NCBI RefSeq assembly: GCF_014654205.1
Contig: NZ_BNAW01000050.1
Span: 1-64,000 of the forward strand
DNA from: Amycolatopsis bullii
Lineage (GTDB): Bacteria > Actinomycetota > Actinomycetes > Mycobacteriales > Pseudonocardiaceae
DNA: 64,000 bases
Direction of reading: 5' to 3'
The translations under genes and the position numbers were made by a program. This document shows positions 9,422-18,156 of the stretch, one piece after another (the stretch's first letter is position 1; each line of letters opens with the position of its first letter). Under the pieces are notes generated by a model. That model was not told the DNA's origin and searched no databases. It saw only the letters and a program-made list of their open reading frames with translations.

Positions 9422-9610
9422 TTCCAGCGCCTACGAACCGGTGTGAGGGTCAGGATTCGGGGTCCTGGCGCCGGCCATCCCAGGCCGGCAGACGACTCCG
9501 ACGCACGACGCGTCTTCCTCGTCCCCTCGTCCCTGTCCGGAAATGCTTTCGCTCGGGGTATGGGTCCGGGGATCCGTCGGACAGGGCTAGGCGCTACGGA
9601 TTCCCGGTCT
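9422..9610 (-). ncRNA. cyclic di-AMP riboswitch (ydaO/yuaA type)
   Basis: On the minus strand the leader of rpf contains, 5' to 3', AATCCGTAGCGCC, GGATCCCCGGACC, then CCCGAATCCTGACCCTCAC and GTTCGTAGGCGC. These match the conserved ends and internal CCGAA(C/T)CC element of actinobacterial ydaO RNAs. GCGCC at the 5' side (9590-9595) can pair with GGCGC near 9427-9432 to close the structure. ydaO RNAs control rpf genes widely in actinobacteria and usually switch expression off when c-di-AMP is bound. Boundaries are approximate. Confidence 0.8.
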
Positions 9611-9682
9611 TGCTTCGGTCGGTCGGGGCCAACCGAAAAGCGACGGTACGTAACGACGGCCGTGATCGGAAATTATTCGGGG

Positions 9683-9698
9683 CGTGACCTACGTCACA
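9683..9698 (-). promoter_or_regulatory. Crp/Cmr-like binding site upstream of rpf
   Basis: Read on the minus strand the site is TGTGACGTAGGTCACG, which fits TGTGA-N6-TCACA with one mismatch in the last base. It lies ~75 bases before the riboswitch start, a sensible place relative to a promoter. The cAMP receptor protein of M. tuberculosis is known to activate rpfA, which supports the reading; binding here is inferred. Confidence 0.55.
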
Positions 9699-10276
9699 GT
9701 AACGGCACGCAACCCCCGTCGATATGACTGTTTGTGCAGGTCAGGCGGCCGTTATCTGCCCGTTTCCTCCCCGAGATAAAACACGGATCGTGAGGCTTGC
9801 ATCACGTGTTTCGCGGGGCGAAGGGGCCATTCGCGCCGTCCGGATCGCGATTGAAGCGCGCATCTTATGGGTGCCGGGGGTACCGCGCCAGACTTGACAA
9901 TCCTGCACCAGTTACCCCAAGAGTCACAGCAGTCCCACCCGTTCGAGCGGTTTCGCGACCCGGTCGAAGCGACGGCGACCGCCGGACCCGCCCGCCGACG
10001 CCGACGGAGGGCGACGGACCAGGTGAAACAGGTCACCGTAAGGCGTGGTGGCCGGGCGCGATCAGCTTCCCGCGAACACCCGGAATCGGTGACGCGCCAC
10101 GCCGGAGGCCCGGAAGCGGGTCGCCGAGCGGTCGGCCGCCGTACCCGAGCGGTCGCCGTTTTACAGGGGAGGCGAAGTGCGCGGGGCTACGCCGAACGGA
10201 GCACGCCTTTGCCGGCTTCGGCGCAAGCTCGCCCAGGTGGTGCCGCGTGTCGGCCTTCGATCACGAGTGCGAGCGG
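9699..10276. other. long intergenic region upstream of rpf and downstream of moaD
   Basis: About 580 bases without a supported gene. An imperfect palindrome (AAACACG ... CGTGTTT) lies near 9777-9811 and a TTGACA at 9894-9899, but no matching -10 is clear. The open frames across this stretch are short, Arg-rich and lack ribosome sites. Confidence 0.5.
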
Positions 10277-10537
10277 TCAGCCGCCGGCGAAGGGGGGAAG
10301 GACGTCGAGCTCGGCGCCGTTCCGCAGCGGACGGGTCAGGTCGCGGACCGCGATGCCGTCCAGCAGGTAGCTGACCGCGTCCAGGAGCCGTGGCAGGGAA
10401 GCGGGGTGCAGGCGGCGCAGCTCGGCCACCGCGTCGGCGACCGTCGCCCCGGCCGGCAGCTGCACCTTCTCCTCTTCGGTGCCCGCCGCCGCCCGCGCCG
10501 CCGCGAAGTACCGCACCACGATGGTCACCGTCGCCAC
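10277..10537 (-). CDS. moaD: MoaD/ThiS family molybdopterin synthase sulfur carrier
   Basis: MoaD is a small ubiquitin-fold protein that carries sulfur as a C-terminal thiocarboxylate to MoaE. The 86 residues start MATVTIVVRYFAAARAAAG, show the beta-grasp pattern, and end PPFAGG with the essential Gly-Gly tail. It follows moaA with a one-base gap and is surely cotranscribed. The MoaE partner is the C-terminal half of the fusion at 6245-7165. Confidence 0.93.
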   Translation of the reverse strand: MATVTIVVRYFAAARAAAGTEEEKVQLPAGATVADAVAELRRLHPASLPRLLDAVSYLLDGIAVRDLTRPLRNGAELDVLPPFAGG

Positions 10538-10538
10538 G

Positions 10539-11603
10539 TCAGCCGCCGATCGCGCTCATCGGCCGGATCGGCTGCGCGAACCCGGCGTCGTTGATCTCGT
10601 GCCCGGCGAGCTTGCCCCACATCGTCGCCCGCCAGGCGTCCGCAATCTCTTCATCGCGCGCGCCCGCGCGCGCGAGAGAGCGCAGATCCGTCTCGTCGTT
10701 GCTGAACAGGCAGGAGCGCACCGCACCGTCGGCGGTCAGCCGCGTCCGCTCGCAGGCCGAGCAGAACGGCCTGGTCACCGACGCGATCACGCCGACGTCG
10801 CCGGGCCCGCCGTCGACCAGCCAGCGCTCGGCCGGCGCGCCGCCGCGCGCCTCGCTGGCCGGCGTCAGCGAGAACGCCGTGCCGAGAAGCGAAAGGATCT
10901 CGGCCGCGGTGATCATCTCGCCGCGGTTCCAGCCGTGCTGGGCGTCCAGCGGCATCTGCTCGATGAACCGCAGGTGGTAGCCCTCGTCGAGGCAGAACTT
11001 CAGCAGCGGCACGGCTTCGGTCTCGTTGAGCCCCCGGATCAGCACCGCGTTGACCTTCACCGGCGACATCCCGGCGTCCCGCGCCGCCGCGAGGCCCGCG
11101 AGCACGTGCGAAAGCCGGTCGCGCCGGGTGATCGTCTTGAACAGCTCGGGGTCGACGGTGTCGAGCGAGACGTTGATCCGGTCCAGCCCGGCCGCCGCGA
11201 GCCCGGCCGCGCGCTTGGCCAGCCCGATCCCGTTGGTGGTCATGGACAACCGCGGCCGCGGCGACAGCGCCGTGATCCGCGCGACGAGGCCCTCGAGGCC
11301 CGGCCGCAGCAGCGGTTCCCCGCCGGTGAGCCGGATGTCGGTGACGCCGAGCAGCTCGACGGCGATCCGCATCAACCGGACCAGCTCGTCGTCGGTGAGC
11401 ACCTGATCGCCCGGCATCCAGTCGAGGCCTTCCGCGGGCATGCAGTAGGTGCAGCGCAGGTTGCAGCGATCCGTCAGGGAAACCCGCAGATCGGTGGCCA
11501 CCCGGCCGAAGGTGTCGATGAGATGGGGGTTCTCGGGCCTGGGCACGCGAGATGACCCTCGTGTACCGGGGACGCGAGGAAACCCGAGATCCACTGCCGT
11601 CAT
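10539..11603 (-). CDS. moaA: GTP 3',8-cyclase MoaA
   Basis: MoaA is a radical-SAM enzyme that converts GTP to 3',8-cyclo-7,8-dihydroGTP, the first step of molybdenum cofactor synthesis. In 354 residues it shows the SAM-cluster motif CNLRCTYC (Cys 47, 51, 54), TGGEPLLR, the SAM-binding TTNGIGL, and the second cluster around CSACERTR ... CLF. It ends in Gly-Gly, which is essential for activity in this family. Thirty or so N-terminal residues precede the conserved LIDTFGR start, so translation may begin a little later. It is cotranscribed with moaD. Confidence 0.96.
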   Translation of the reverse strand: MTAVDLGFPRVPGTRGSSRVPRPENPHLIDTFGRVATDLRVSLTDRCNLRCTYCMPAEGLDWMPGDQVLTDDELVRLMRIAVELLGVTDIRLTGGEPLLRPGLEGLVARITALSPRPRLSMTTNGIGLAKRAAGLAAAGLDRINVSLDTVDPELFKTITRRDRLSHVLAGLAAARDAGMSPVKVNAVLIRGLNETEAVPLLKFCLDEGYHLRFIEQMPLDAQHGWNRGEMITAAEILSLLGTAFSLTPASEARGGAPAERWLVDGGPGDVGVIASVTRPFCSACERTRLTADGAVRSCLFSNDETDLRSLARAGARDEEIADAWRATMWGKLAGHEINDAGFAQPIRPMSAIGG

Positions 11604-11696
11604 TACGCACAGCGTAGCTCCGGAACGGGCGGCCTGACGTCTTCTCTAGGATACTTTGTGCACTGAGTTGTTCAGCAGCCGAACCAACGAGGGCCC

Positions 11697-12176
11697 GTGA
11701 CGGAAAAGACTTACCCGGTCACCGAAGAGGAACTCCTCCGCTTCGCGGAATTGGGCCGCCAAGGCAGCACGTTCACCGTCCTGCGGCACGCCAGGATCGC
11801 CGAGCGGATGGGCCTGTCCGGCACCGACCACAAGACGTTCGACCTGGTCATCCAGGCCGGCGGCCCGCTCACGGCCGGCCGGATCGCCGGGCTGACCGGC
11901 CTGTCAACGGGTGCGGTCACCGGGGTCATCGACCGGCTGGAGAAGGTCGGCCTGGTCCGGCGCGTGCGCGACCCCGAAGACCGCCGCAAGGTCCTCGTCG
12001 AGGTGGTTCCGGGGGCGGCCGACCGCTTCGCGCCGCTCTTCGAGTCGGCGTTCGACGCCCTCCGCGAGCAGCTCGCGCAGTTCTCCCCGGCTGAGCGAAA
12101 AGTGATCGAACGTTATCAGAACGTCATCCTCGAACAGCTGCGCGCCGAATTCATGGGGGATGCGCGCCCCGCGTAG
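11697..12176 (+). CDS. MarR family transcriptional regulator
   Basis: The 159-residue protein has the MarR winged helix at ~50-115 (LTAGRIAGLTGLSTGAVTGVIDRLEKVGL, wing RRVRDPEDRRKVLVEV) between dimerisation helices. GTG start at 11,697. It is divergent from moaA and just upstream of the TOBE/mod genes. I see no clean palindrome in its promoter. It may control a nearby gene, but no target is evident. Confidence 0.87.
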   Translation: MTEKTYPVTEEELLRFAELGRQGSTFTVLRHARIAERMGLSGTDHKTFDLVIQAGGPLTAGRIAGLTGLSTGAVTGVIDRLEKVGLVRRVRDPEDRRKVLVEVVPGAADRFAPLFESAFDALREQLAQFSPAERKVIERYQNVILEQLRAEFMGDARPA

Positions 12177-12209
12177 CTTTTCCTCAACTGCGGAGATAAC
12201 GTCTGCGGC

Positions 12210-12614
12210 ATGCCGCAATTTCGGTTGTCCGAGGCCGCGCGCCTGCTCGGCGTCAGCGACGACACCGTCCGGAGGTGGGTGCGCGCGGGGCAGCTGACCG
12301 CGACCGACGACGCCGCCGGCCGCAAGGTCGTCGACGGCGCCCAGCTCGCCGGGTTCGCCCGGGCTCAGGCCACCGCACCCGACGACCCGTCGGCGGTCGG
12401 GCGGTCCGCCCGCAATAGGTTCGTGGGGCTGGTCACCGAGGTGATCGCCGACAAGGTGATGGCCCAGGTGGAACTGCAGTGCGGGGCGCACCGCGTGGTG
12501 TCCCTGATGAGTACGGAAGCCGTCCGCGAGCTGGGTCTGCGCCCTGGCGTGCTCGCGGTGGCGGTGGTCAAAGCGACCACTGTTGTGGTGGAAACACCGG
12601 AGGGAAGTTCATGA
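12210..12614 (+). CDS. helix-turn-helix TOBE-domain molybdate-binding regulator
   Basis: Residues ~4-50 form a MerR/excisionase-type helix-turn-helix (LSEAARLLGVSDDTVRRWVRAGQL). Residues ~68-130 form a single TOBE (Mop) domain (RNRFVGLVTEVIADKVMAQVELQCG ... VAVVKATTVVVE), which binds molybdate or tungstate in a higher oligomer. The total is 134 residues. Such one-HTH one-Mop proteins precede modABC in many actinobacteria and act as Mo-responsive regulators or storage proteins. The stop overlaps the modA ATG (ATGA), so it belongs to the mod operon. Confidence 0.88.
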   Translation: MPQFRLSEAARLLGVSDDTVRRWVRAGQLTATDDAAGRKVVDGAQLAGFARAQATAPDDPSAVGRSARNRFVGLVTEVIADKVMAQVELQCGAHRVVSLMSTEAVRELGLRPGVLAVAVVKATTVVVETPEGSS

Positions 12615-13423
12615 AGAAGCTCGCTCTCGTCGTGGCTGCGGTCGCCCTGTTCGCGGGCGCGTGCAGCAGCTCGGACGAGCCCAGCACGCAGACCGGCGGG
12701 TCGTCCGTCACCGCGCCCGCGCCCAAGGGGGCCGGGAACGCCGGCGGTGGCGGCACGCTGACCGTGTTCGCGGCCGCGTCGCTCACCGAGTCGTTCACCG
12801 CGCTCGGCAAGGCGTTCGAGGCCAAGCACCCCGGCACCACCGTGAAGTTCAGCTTCGCGGGCTCGTCCGGCCTGGTCCAGCAGCTGACCAACGGCGCCAA
12901 GGCCGACGTCTTCGCCTCGGCCGACCAGGCCACCATGGACAAGGCCGTCCAGGGCGGCGTGATCGACGGCCAGCCGGCGGTCTTCGCGACCAACAAGCTC
13001 GCCATCGCCGTGGCCCCGGGCAACCCCAAGGGCATCAAGTCCTTCGCCGACCTGAACAAGGCCGGCCTGACCGTGATCACCTGCGCCCCGCAGGTGCCGT
13101 GCGGTGCGGCCGCCAAGAAGGTCGAGACGGCGACCGGCGTCACGCTCAAGCCGAAGAGCGAGGAGCAGGACGTCAAGCAGGTGCTGAACAAGGTCGCCTC
13201 CGGTGACGCCGACGCGGGCCTGGTCTACGTCACGGACACGACGTCGGCCGCGGGCAAGGTCGACAAGGTCGACTTCCCCGAGGCGGCGCAGGCGATCAAC
13301 AGCTACCCGATCGCCGTGGTCAAGGGCGGGCAGAGCGCGCTGGCCAAGGAGTTCGACGACTTCGTCCTCGGTGCCGAGGGCGAGACCGAGCTGGGCAAGG
13401 CCGGGTTCGGCCCTGCGAAGTAA
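12611..13423 (+). CDS. modA: molybdate ABC transporter substrate-binding lipoprotein ModA
   Basis: ModA captures molybdate outside the membrane. The 270-residue precursor has a lipoprotein signal with lipobox LFAGAC (lipid-attached Cys18), a Ser/Pro/Gly-rich tether, and then the type II binding fold. That fold starts LTVFAAASLTESFTALG and includes FSFAGSSGLVQQL and GAKADVFASADQ, whose Ser/Ala residues contact the oxyanion. The ATG at 12,611, not a longer upstream start, gives the signal peptide and overlaps the preceding stop. A 16-bp hairpin follows the stop. Confidence 0.95.
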   Translation: MKKLALVVAAVALFAGACSSSDEPSTQTGGSSVTAPAPKGAGNAGGGGTLTVFAAASLTESFTALGKAFEAKHPGTTVKFSFAGSSGLVQQLTNGAKADVFASADQATMDKAVQGGVIDGQPAVFATNKLAIAVAPGNPKGIKSFADLNKAGLTVITCAPQVPCGAAAKKVETATGVTLKPKSEEQDVKQVLNKVASGDADAGLVYVTDTTSAAGKVDKVDFPEAAQAINSYPIAVVKGGQSALAKEFDDFVLGAEGETELGKAGFGPAK

Positions 13424-14249
13424 GCGCACCTCGAGCGGCCGGCCGGGATCCGTCCCGGCCGGCCGCTCACGGGTTCCGTGGGTCCTGGGCATCCCCGCCA
13501 CCCTCGCGCTGGCCCTCGTCGTCCTCCCGGTCGTCGGGCTGCTGGTGCGCTCGGACCTGACGCGGCTGCCGTCGCTGGTCGCCACGCCGTCGTCGTGGCA
13601 CGCGCTGCGGCTGTCGCTGATCACGGCGGCGCTGTCGACGCTGGCCTGCGTGCTGCTCGGGGTGCCGCTGGCCGTCGTGCTCGCGCGGGCCCGCTTCCGC
13701 GGGGTCCGGCTGCTGCGCTCGATCGTGCTGCTGCCCCTGGTGCTGCCGCCGGTCGTCGGCGGCCTCGCGCTGCTCTACCTGCTCGGCCGCAAGGGCTTCC
13801 TCGGCGCCCTGATCACCGCGCTGACCGGGGAGCCCGTCCCGTTCACCACGGCCGCCGTGGTCATCGCGCAGACGTTCGTCGCGATGCCGTTCCTGGTGGT
13901 CAGCCTCGAAGGCGCGTTGCGCGGCTCCGGCGACCGCTACGAGCAGGTCGCCGCGACGCTCGGCGCGCGCCCGTGGACGGTGTTCCGCCGGGTCACGCTG
14001 CCGTTGCTGCTGCCCGCGCTCGGCTCCGGGGTGGTCCTCAGCTTCGCCCGCGCGCTCGGCGAGTTCGGCGCCACGATCACCTTCGCGGGCAGCCTCGAAG
14101 ACGTCACCCGCACGCTGCCGCTCGAGGTCTACACCCAGGCCGAAGTGGACATCGACAGCGCCGTCGCGCTCTCGCTGCTGCTCATCGTGGTGGCGGTGAT
14201 CGTGATCGCGGTCGCGCGGCCGCGCTCGTGGGAAGGCGGCCTCCGGTGA
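13371..14249 (+). CDS. modB: molybdate ABC transporter permease ModB
   Basis: This is an integral membrane permease with about five to six membrane segments. The first is at LGIPATLALALVVLPVVGLL. The EAA-type loop (EQVAATLGARPWTVFRRVTLPLLLPAL) contacts ModC. No ATG/GTG/TTG occurs between the modA stop and the first membrane segment in this frame. I used the GTG at 13,371, inside the modA end; a CTG at 13,413 is the main alternative. Either way the strong hairpin after modA falls inside the start of modB. The stop overlaps the modC GTG. Confidence 0.88.
   Translation: MPRARPSWARPGSALRSKRTSSGRPGSVPAGRSRVPWVLGIPATLALALVVLPVVGLLVRSDLTRLPSLVATPSSWHALRLSLITAALSTLACVLLGVPLAVVLARARFRGVRLLRSIVLLPLVLPPVVGGLALLYLLGRKGFLGALITALTGEPVPFTTAAVVIAQTFVAMPFLVVSLEGALRGSGDRYEQVAATLGARPWTVFRRVTLPLLLPALGSGVVLSFARALGEFGATITFAGSLEDVTRTLPLEVYTQAEVDIDSAVALSLLLIVVAVIVIAVARPRSWEGGLR
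13433..13468 (+). promoter_or_regulatory. intra-operon hairpin between modA and modB
   Basis: A perfect 16-bp stem (GAGCGGCCGGCCGGGA and its complement) closes a 4-base TCCG loop, starting 10 bases after the modA stop. There is no T run. Its place fits an RNA-stabilising or partly terminating structure that raises modA message over modBC, as is usual for binding-protein transporters. It would be translated as part of modB's N-terminus. Confidence 0.65.
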
Positions 14250-15313
14250 GCCTGACCGCGCGGATCGCCGCCGTCCGCGGCTCGTTCTCCCTCGACGTCG
14301 ACCTCGACGTGCCCACCGGGACCGTGCTGGCGCTGCTCGGCCCGAACGGCTCGGGCAAGTCGACCGTCCTGGGCTGCCTGGCGGGGTTGATCACGCCCGC
14401 GTCGGCGGAAATCACCGTGGCCGGGCGCGCACTGGCCGGCGTACCGCCGCACCGCCGCGGGATCGGGCTGCTCTCCCAGGACGCCCTGCTCTTCCCGCAC
14501 CTGTCCGCAGTGGACAACGTCGCCTTCTCGCCGCGCTCGACCGGCGCCGGCCGCCGGGCCGCCCGGGAGCGCGCCTTCCTCTGGCTGGCCGAAGTGGACG
14601 CCGTCGCGCTCGCCGACCGGCGGCCCGGGCAGCTGTCGGGCGGCCAGGCCCAGCGCGTCGCGATCGCCAGGGCGCTGGCCGCCGAACCGGACCTGCTGCT
14701 GCTCGACGAGCCCTTCGCCGCCCTCGACGTCGACGCCGCCCCGGCCATCCGCGGCCTGCTGCGGCGGGTGCTCAAGACCGGGCCGACGACCGTGCTCGTC
14801 ACGCACGACCCGCTGGACGCGCTCGCGCTCGCCGACCACGTCGCCGTGCTGAACGAGGGCCGAGTCGTCGAACGCGGCCCGACGCGTGAGGTGCTTTCGG
14901 CGCCGCGGACGGCGTTCACCGCGCGGATCGCCGGGCTCAACCTGGTCGCCGGCACCGCGGTCGCCGAAGGGCTGCGGACGGCGTCGGGCGAGGTGGTGAG
15001 CGGGATCCACGCCGCCGACGTGGTGCCGGGGGAGCCCGCGGTGGCGGTGTTCCCGCCGAACGCCGTCGCCGTCTACTCCCGTGACGGCGAGCACCGCGGC
15101 AGCCCGCGCAACACGACCGGCGGCGTCGTCGCGGCCCTGGAACCGCACGGGCCGGTGATCCGGCTCCGGGCCGAGGGCGGCGGCTGGGCCCACGGCCTCA
15201 CCGCCGACCTCACCCCGGCCGCCGTCGCCGAGCTCGCGCTGGAGCCCGGCTCGGCGGTGACGCTGTCGGTGAAGGCCGCGACCGTGGCGATCCACCCGGC
15301 CGCAGCCTCGTGA
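14246..15313 (+). CDS. modC: molybdate ABC transporter ATP-binding protein ModC
   Basis: The ATPase of the molybdate importer, 355 residues. Walker A is GPNGSGKST, the signature LSGGQAQRVAIARAL, Walker B DLLLLDEPFAALD and the switch His in VTHDPLD. Residues ~285-350 form a C-terminal TOBE/Mop domain that can sense molybdate and inhibit transport. GTG start at 14,246 overlaps the modB stop. The TGA lies in the left arm of the terminator palindrome. Confidence 0.95.
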   Translation: MSLTARIAAVRGSFSLDVDLDVPTGTVLALLGPNGSGKSTVLGCLAGLITPASAEITVAGRALAGVPPHRRGIGLLSQDALLFPHLSAVDNVAFSPRSTGAGRRAARERAFLWLAEVDAVALADRRPGQLSGGQAQRVAIARALAAEPDLLLLDEPFAALDVDAAPAIRGLLRRVLKTGPTTVLVTHDPLDALALADHVAVLNEGRVVERGPTREVLSAPRTAFTARIAGLNLVAGTAVAEGLRTASGEVVSGIHAADVVPGEPAVAVFPPNAVAVYSRDGEHRGSPRNTTGGVVAALEPHGPVIRLRAEGGGWAHGLTADLTPAAVAELALEPGSAVTLSVKAATVAIHPAAAS

Positions 15314-15347
15314 GTGGTAAGGCGGGTTAGAACCCGCCTTACCACTC
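15312..15347. terminator. bidirectional terminator, 17-bp palindrome
   Basis: Perfect 17-base arms (GAGTGGTAAGGCGGGTT and its complement) are separated by two bases. It begins inside the modC stop codon and lies 12 bases from the stop of the convergent multicopper oxidase gene, so it can terminate both transcripts. Confidence 0.75.
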
Positions 15348-15358
15348 AAGAGGGTGGG

Positions 15359-17134
15359 TCAGGCGGCGTCGTGGTGGTGGCCGCCGCCCGGGTGGACGTG
15401 GAACTTCGCCACCTCGGGCGGGTGCACGACGAACGGCCGCATCATGCCCTCGTCCTCGTGGTCGAGGATGTGGCAGTGGAACATGAACTCGCCGGTTCCC
15501 CCGCCGAACTGCCCGGCGACGCTCACCCACTGGCCGGGCCGCACGATGATCGTGTCCTTCCAGCCCTCCTCGTACTTCTCCAGCGGGATGTCGGCGAAGC
15601 CGTCGATCGGCGCCGTCGTCCGCTCCGTGGCCTGGTCGAACGTCGTGGTGAAGCTGCGCCGGAACAGCGCCTGGAACTCCGTCAGGTGGATGTGGATCGG
15701 GTGCGCGGGACCGCCGTTCGCCACGTGCACCAGGTTCCACACCGCCCACCGGTCGTGGTCGATGAAGATCCCGGTGGTGTCGTCGAAGAGCCGGCCGGTC
15801 ATCCGGAACGTCTTCAGCCCGCCGTTCGGGTCCTGGAGCTGGATGATCCCCGGGCCGCCCGGGTCCGCGTCGACCTCCTGGAGGTCCCACATCTCCGGGT
15901 GCCCCTCGGCGTTGAGCAGGAGCGCGACCCAGACGTGGTCGTGGTCCTCCGGCAGCGTCGAGCCGTGCACCAGGCGCGTGTAGGACGTCGAGATCTTCTC
16001 CGGCAGCGTGAACGGGTCGTGCTTCGCCCGGCCGTCCACCCGGAACTCCATGAGGTCCGGTTCGACGCTGCCGAGCTGCGGGTCGGCGTTGCGCAGCCTA
16101 AGCTTCTGCCCCTTGAAGCGGCTGAAGTCGATCAGCACGTCGAACCGCTCGGCCGGCGCGACCGTGAGGCCGTTCGCCGGCAGTTCCGCGGGCGCGGGCA
16201 GCAGGCCGCCGTCGGTGCCGATCAGGCGCACGGCCTCGTTGACCGGCTGGTCGTGCTCGTCGACCAGGTTGAGCGTGTAGAACCGCGAGTTGGCCGCGTT
16301 GAGCAGCCGGAAGCGGTACCAGCGCGCGTCGACGTCCAGGTGCGGCCAGATCACGCCGTTGACCAGGGTGAACGGCCCGGTGAACGGGATCAGCGTGCCG
16401 TTCGGCAGGGCCGGGACCTTGAACAGCAGCTGCCCGGTGAGCGACTGGGTCGCCGGGTCGATGTCCAGGTTGCGGTCGGTGATGATCAGCGGGATCTCGT
16501 GGTCGCCGTGCGGCAGGCCGAGCGCGTCCTCCTCGTCGTCGCGGATCAGGTACATCCCGGCCAGGCCCGTGTGGACGTTGAAGCGGGTGATCGCCATGGC
16601 GTGGTCGTGGTACCACAGCGGCATCGCCTGCTGGCGGTTCTGGTACTCGGCCAGCTGGGACGTCCCCGCGAGGCCCGCGTTGTGCGCCCAGCCGTCGTTG
16701 CCCGCGTTCGTGCGCGCGCCGTGGAGGTGGACGACCGTCCACGCCGGCAGGTCGGCGACGCCGTCGATGATCGAGTAGCCCGTTCTGTCCAGTTCGCGGC
16801 CCGGACGGCCGGCCGGCGCGTCGGCCAGCGGGCCCTGAACGGCCACGAGCGGGAACTCGCCCTCGATTTCGTTGGACCACGAAATCCGCAGCTGCTTGCC
16901 GCTGCGCACTTCGATCGTCGGACCCGGGAAATGGCCCGCGTACGTCCACAACGTACTTTCGGGCAATTCCGAGTGCAGCCGCTGCCGTTGGGTCACCATG
17001 GGAATGGTGATCAATTCCCGGCCGCGCGGCCGGAACACGGGTGGAACGCGCAACGGGTCGAGGAACTTGGTGAGTCCCCAGTTCGGTGCGGTGATCGGCC
17101 CGGTCGCCGCCGGGCGCTCGATGATTTCGGTCAT
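15359..17134 (-). CDS. multicopper oxidase, CotA/phenoxazinone synthase-like
   Basis: The ATG at 17,134 is preceded by GGGGGAG, which fixes the start; 591 residues result. The enzyme oxidises phenolic or metal substrates and reduces oxygen to water using one type 1 copper and a type 2/3 copper cluster. All four copper motifs are present: HLHGARTNAG, WYHDHAMA, HPIHIHLTEF and FHCHILDHEDEGMM, the last with the type 1 Met. There is no signal peptide, as in CotA and phenoxazinone synthase rather than exported laccases. A His-rich tail (HPGGGHHHD) ends the protein. The physiological substrate is unknown. Confidence 0.93.
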   Translation of the reverse strand: MTEIIERPAATGPITAPNWGLTKFLDPLRVPPVFRPRGRELITIPMVTQRQRLHSELPESTLWTYAGHFPGPTIEVRSGKQLRISWSNEIEGEFPLVAVQGPLADAPAGRPGRELDRTGYSIIDGVADLPAWTVVHLHGARTNAGNDGWAHNAGLAGTSQLAEYQNRQQAMPLWYHDHAMAITRFNVHTGLAGMYLIRDDEEDALGLPHGDHEIPLIITDRNLDIDPATQSLTGQLLFKVPALPNGTLIPFTGPFTLVNGVIWPHLDVDARWYRFRLLNAANSRFYTLNLVDEHDQPVNEAVRLIGTDGGLLPAPAELPANGLTVAPAERFDVLIDFSRFKGQKLRLRNADPQLGSVEPDLMEFRVDGRAKHDPFTLPEKISTSYTRLVHGSTLPEDHDHVWVALLLNAEGHPEMWDLQEVDADPGGPGIIQLQDPNGGLKTFRMTGRLFDDTTGIFIDHDRWAVWNLVHVANGGPAHPIHIHLTEFQALFRRSFTTTFDQATERTTAPIDGFADIPLEKYEEGWKDTIIVRPGQWVSVAGQFGGGTGEFMFHCHILDHEDEGMMRPFVVHPPEVAKFHVHPGGGHHHDAA

Positions 17135-17324
17135 GGTTCTCCCCCTTCGGTGCGGGGGCAGGAAGAATTGCGCGGCGGCGCGTACGCCGTCGACGTCGAA
17201 AAGTATTCCCCCGAACCCCCTCGGTGACCGGGCACGCGACTCCCCTCGCGTTACCGGTAATTCCGATGGTAGCCCTTTTCGGCGTATCACGCAGGTGTCT
17301 CGCGCGCGTGATAGGTTTCGCACC

Positions 17325-18119
17325 ATGAGCGAACGCCGCTGGACGTATCTCTCCGACATGGACGGCGTCCTGGTGAAGGAGGAGCACCTCGTCCCGGGGG
17401 CCGACGAGTTCCTCGCCGAGCTGAAGGCGAACGGCATCGACTTCCTGGTGCTGACGAACAACTCCATCTACACCCCGCGCGACCTGCGGGCGCGGCTGGA
17501 GCGCACCGGGCTCGACATCCCCGAGGAGTCGATCTGGACCTCGGCGCTGGCGACCGCGAAGTTCCTCTCGTCGCAGCGACCGAACGGTTCGGCGTACGTC
17601 ATCGGCGAGGCCGGCCTCACCACGGCGCTGCACGAGGTCGGCTACGTGCTGACCGAGCGCGACCCCGACTACGTCGTACTGGGCGAGACCCGCACGTACA
17701 GCTTCAGCGCCATCACGCGCGCCATCCGGCTGATCGAGGGCGGCGCGAAGTTCATCGCGACGAACCCGGACGCGACCGGCCCCAGCCTGGAGGGCTCGAT
17801 GCCGGCCACCGGGTCCGTCGCGGCGCTGATCGAGAAGGCCACCGGGCGCTCGCCGTACTACGTCGGCAAGCCGAACCCGCTGATGATGCGCTCGGCGCTG
17901 CGGCGGCTCGGCGCGCACTCGGAGTCGACGCTGATGATCGGCGACCGGATGGACACCGACGTGCACTCGGGCATCGAGGCCGGCCTGCAGACCATCCTGG
18001 TGCTCACCGGCATATCCACCCCGGAGTCGGCCGAACGCTATCCGTACCGGCCCACGATGGTGATCGACTCGGTCGCCGACCTGATCGGGCGAACCCTGGA
18101 CCCGTTCGGCGAAGGCTGA
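17325..18119 (+). CDS. HAD-IIA family phosphatase (NagD-like)
   Basis: The enzyme has 264 residues. Motif I is SDMDGVLV, motif II VLTNNS, the Lys motif GKPNPLM, and motif IV MIGDRMDTDV. The cap domain between motifs II and III is the C2a type that defines HAD-IIA, as in NagD and p-nitrophenyl phosphatases. It probably hydrolyses sugar or nucleotide monophosphates. It is divergent from the multicopper oxidase with 190 bases between, and is followed after 37 bases by the metallophosphoesterase. Confidence 0.92.
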   Translation: MSERRWTYLSDMDGVLVKEEHLVPGADEFLAELKANGIDFLVLTNNSIYTPRDLRARLERTGLDIPEESIWTSALATAKFLSSQRPNGSAYVIGEAGLTTALHEVGYVLTERDPDYVVLGETRTYSFSAITRAIRLIEGGAKFIATNPDATGPSLEGSMPATGSVAALIEKATGRSPYYVGKPNPLMMRSALRRLGAHSESTLMIGDRMDTDVHSGIEAGLQTILVLTGISTPESAERYPYRPTMVIDSVADLIGRTLDPFGEG

Positions 18120-18156
18120 CCGTGGGGCGGCCGGCCACAGGGCATATCGTCAGCGG

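Noticed and set aside
8441..9687. Plus-strand frame across the rpf gene
   Set aside because: Antisense to rpf and its riboswitch; no conserved motif.
9894..9922. TTGACA promoter near 9894
   Set aside because: No acceptable -10 at the right spacing and no gene downstream on that strand.
9797..10594. Plus-strand frame in the intergenic region and over moaD
   Set aside because: Runs antisense through moaD and lacks any recognisable domain or ribosome site.
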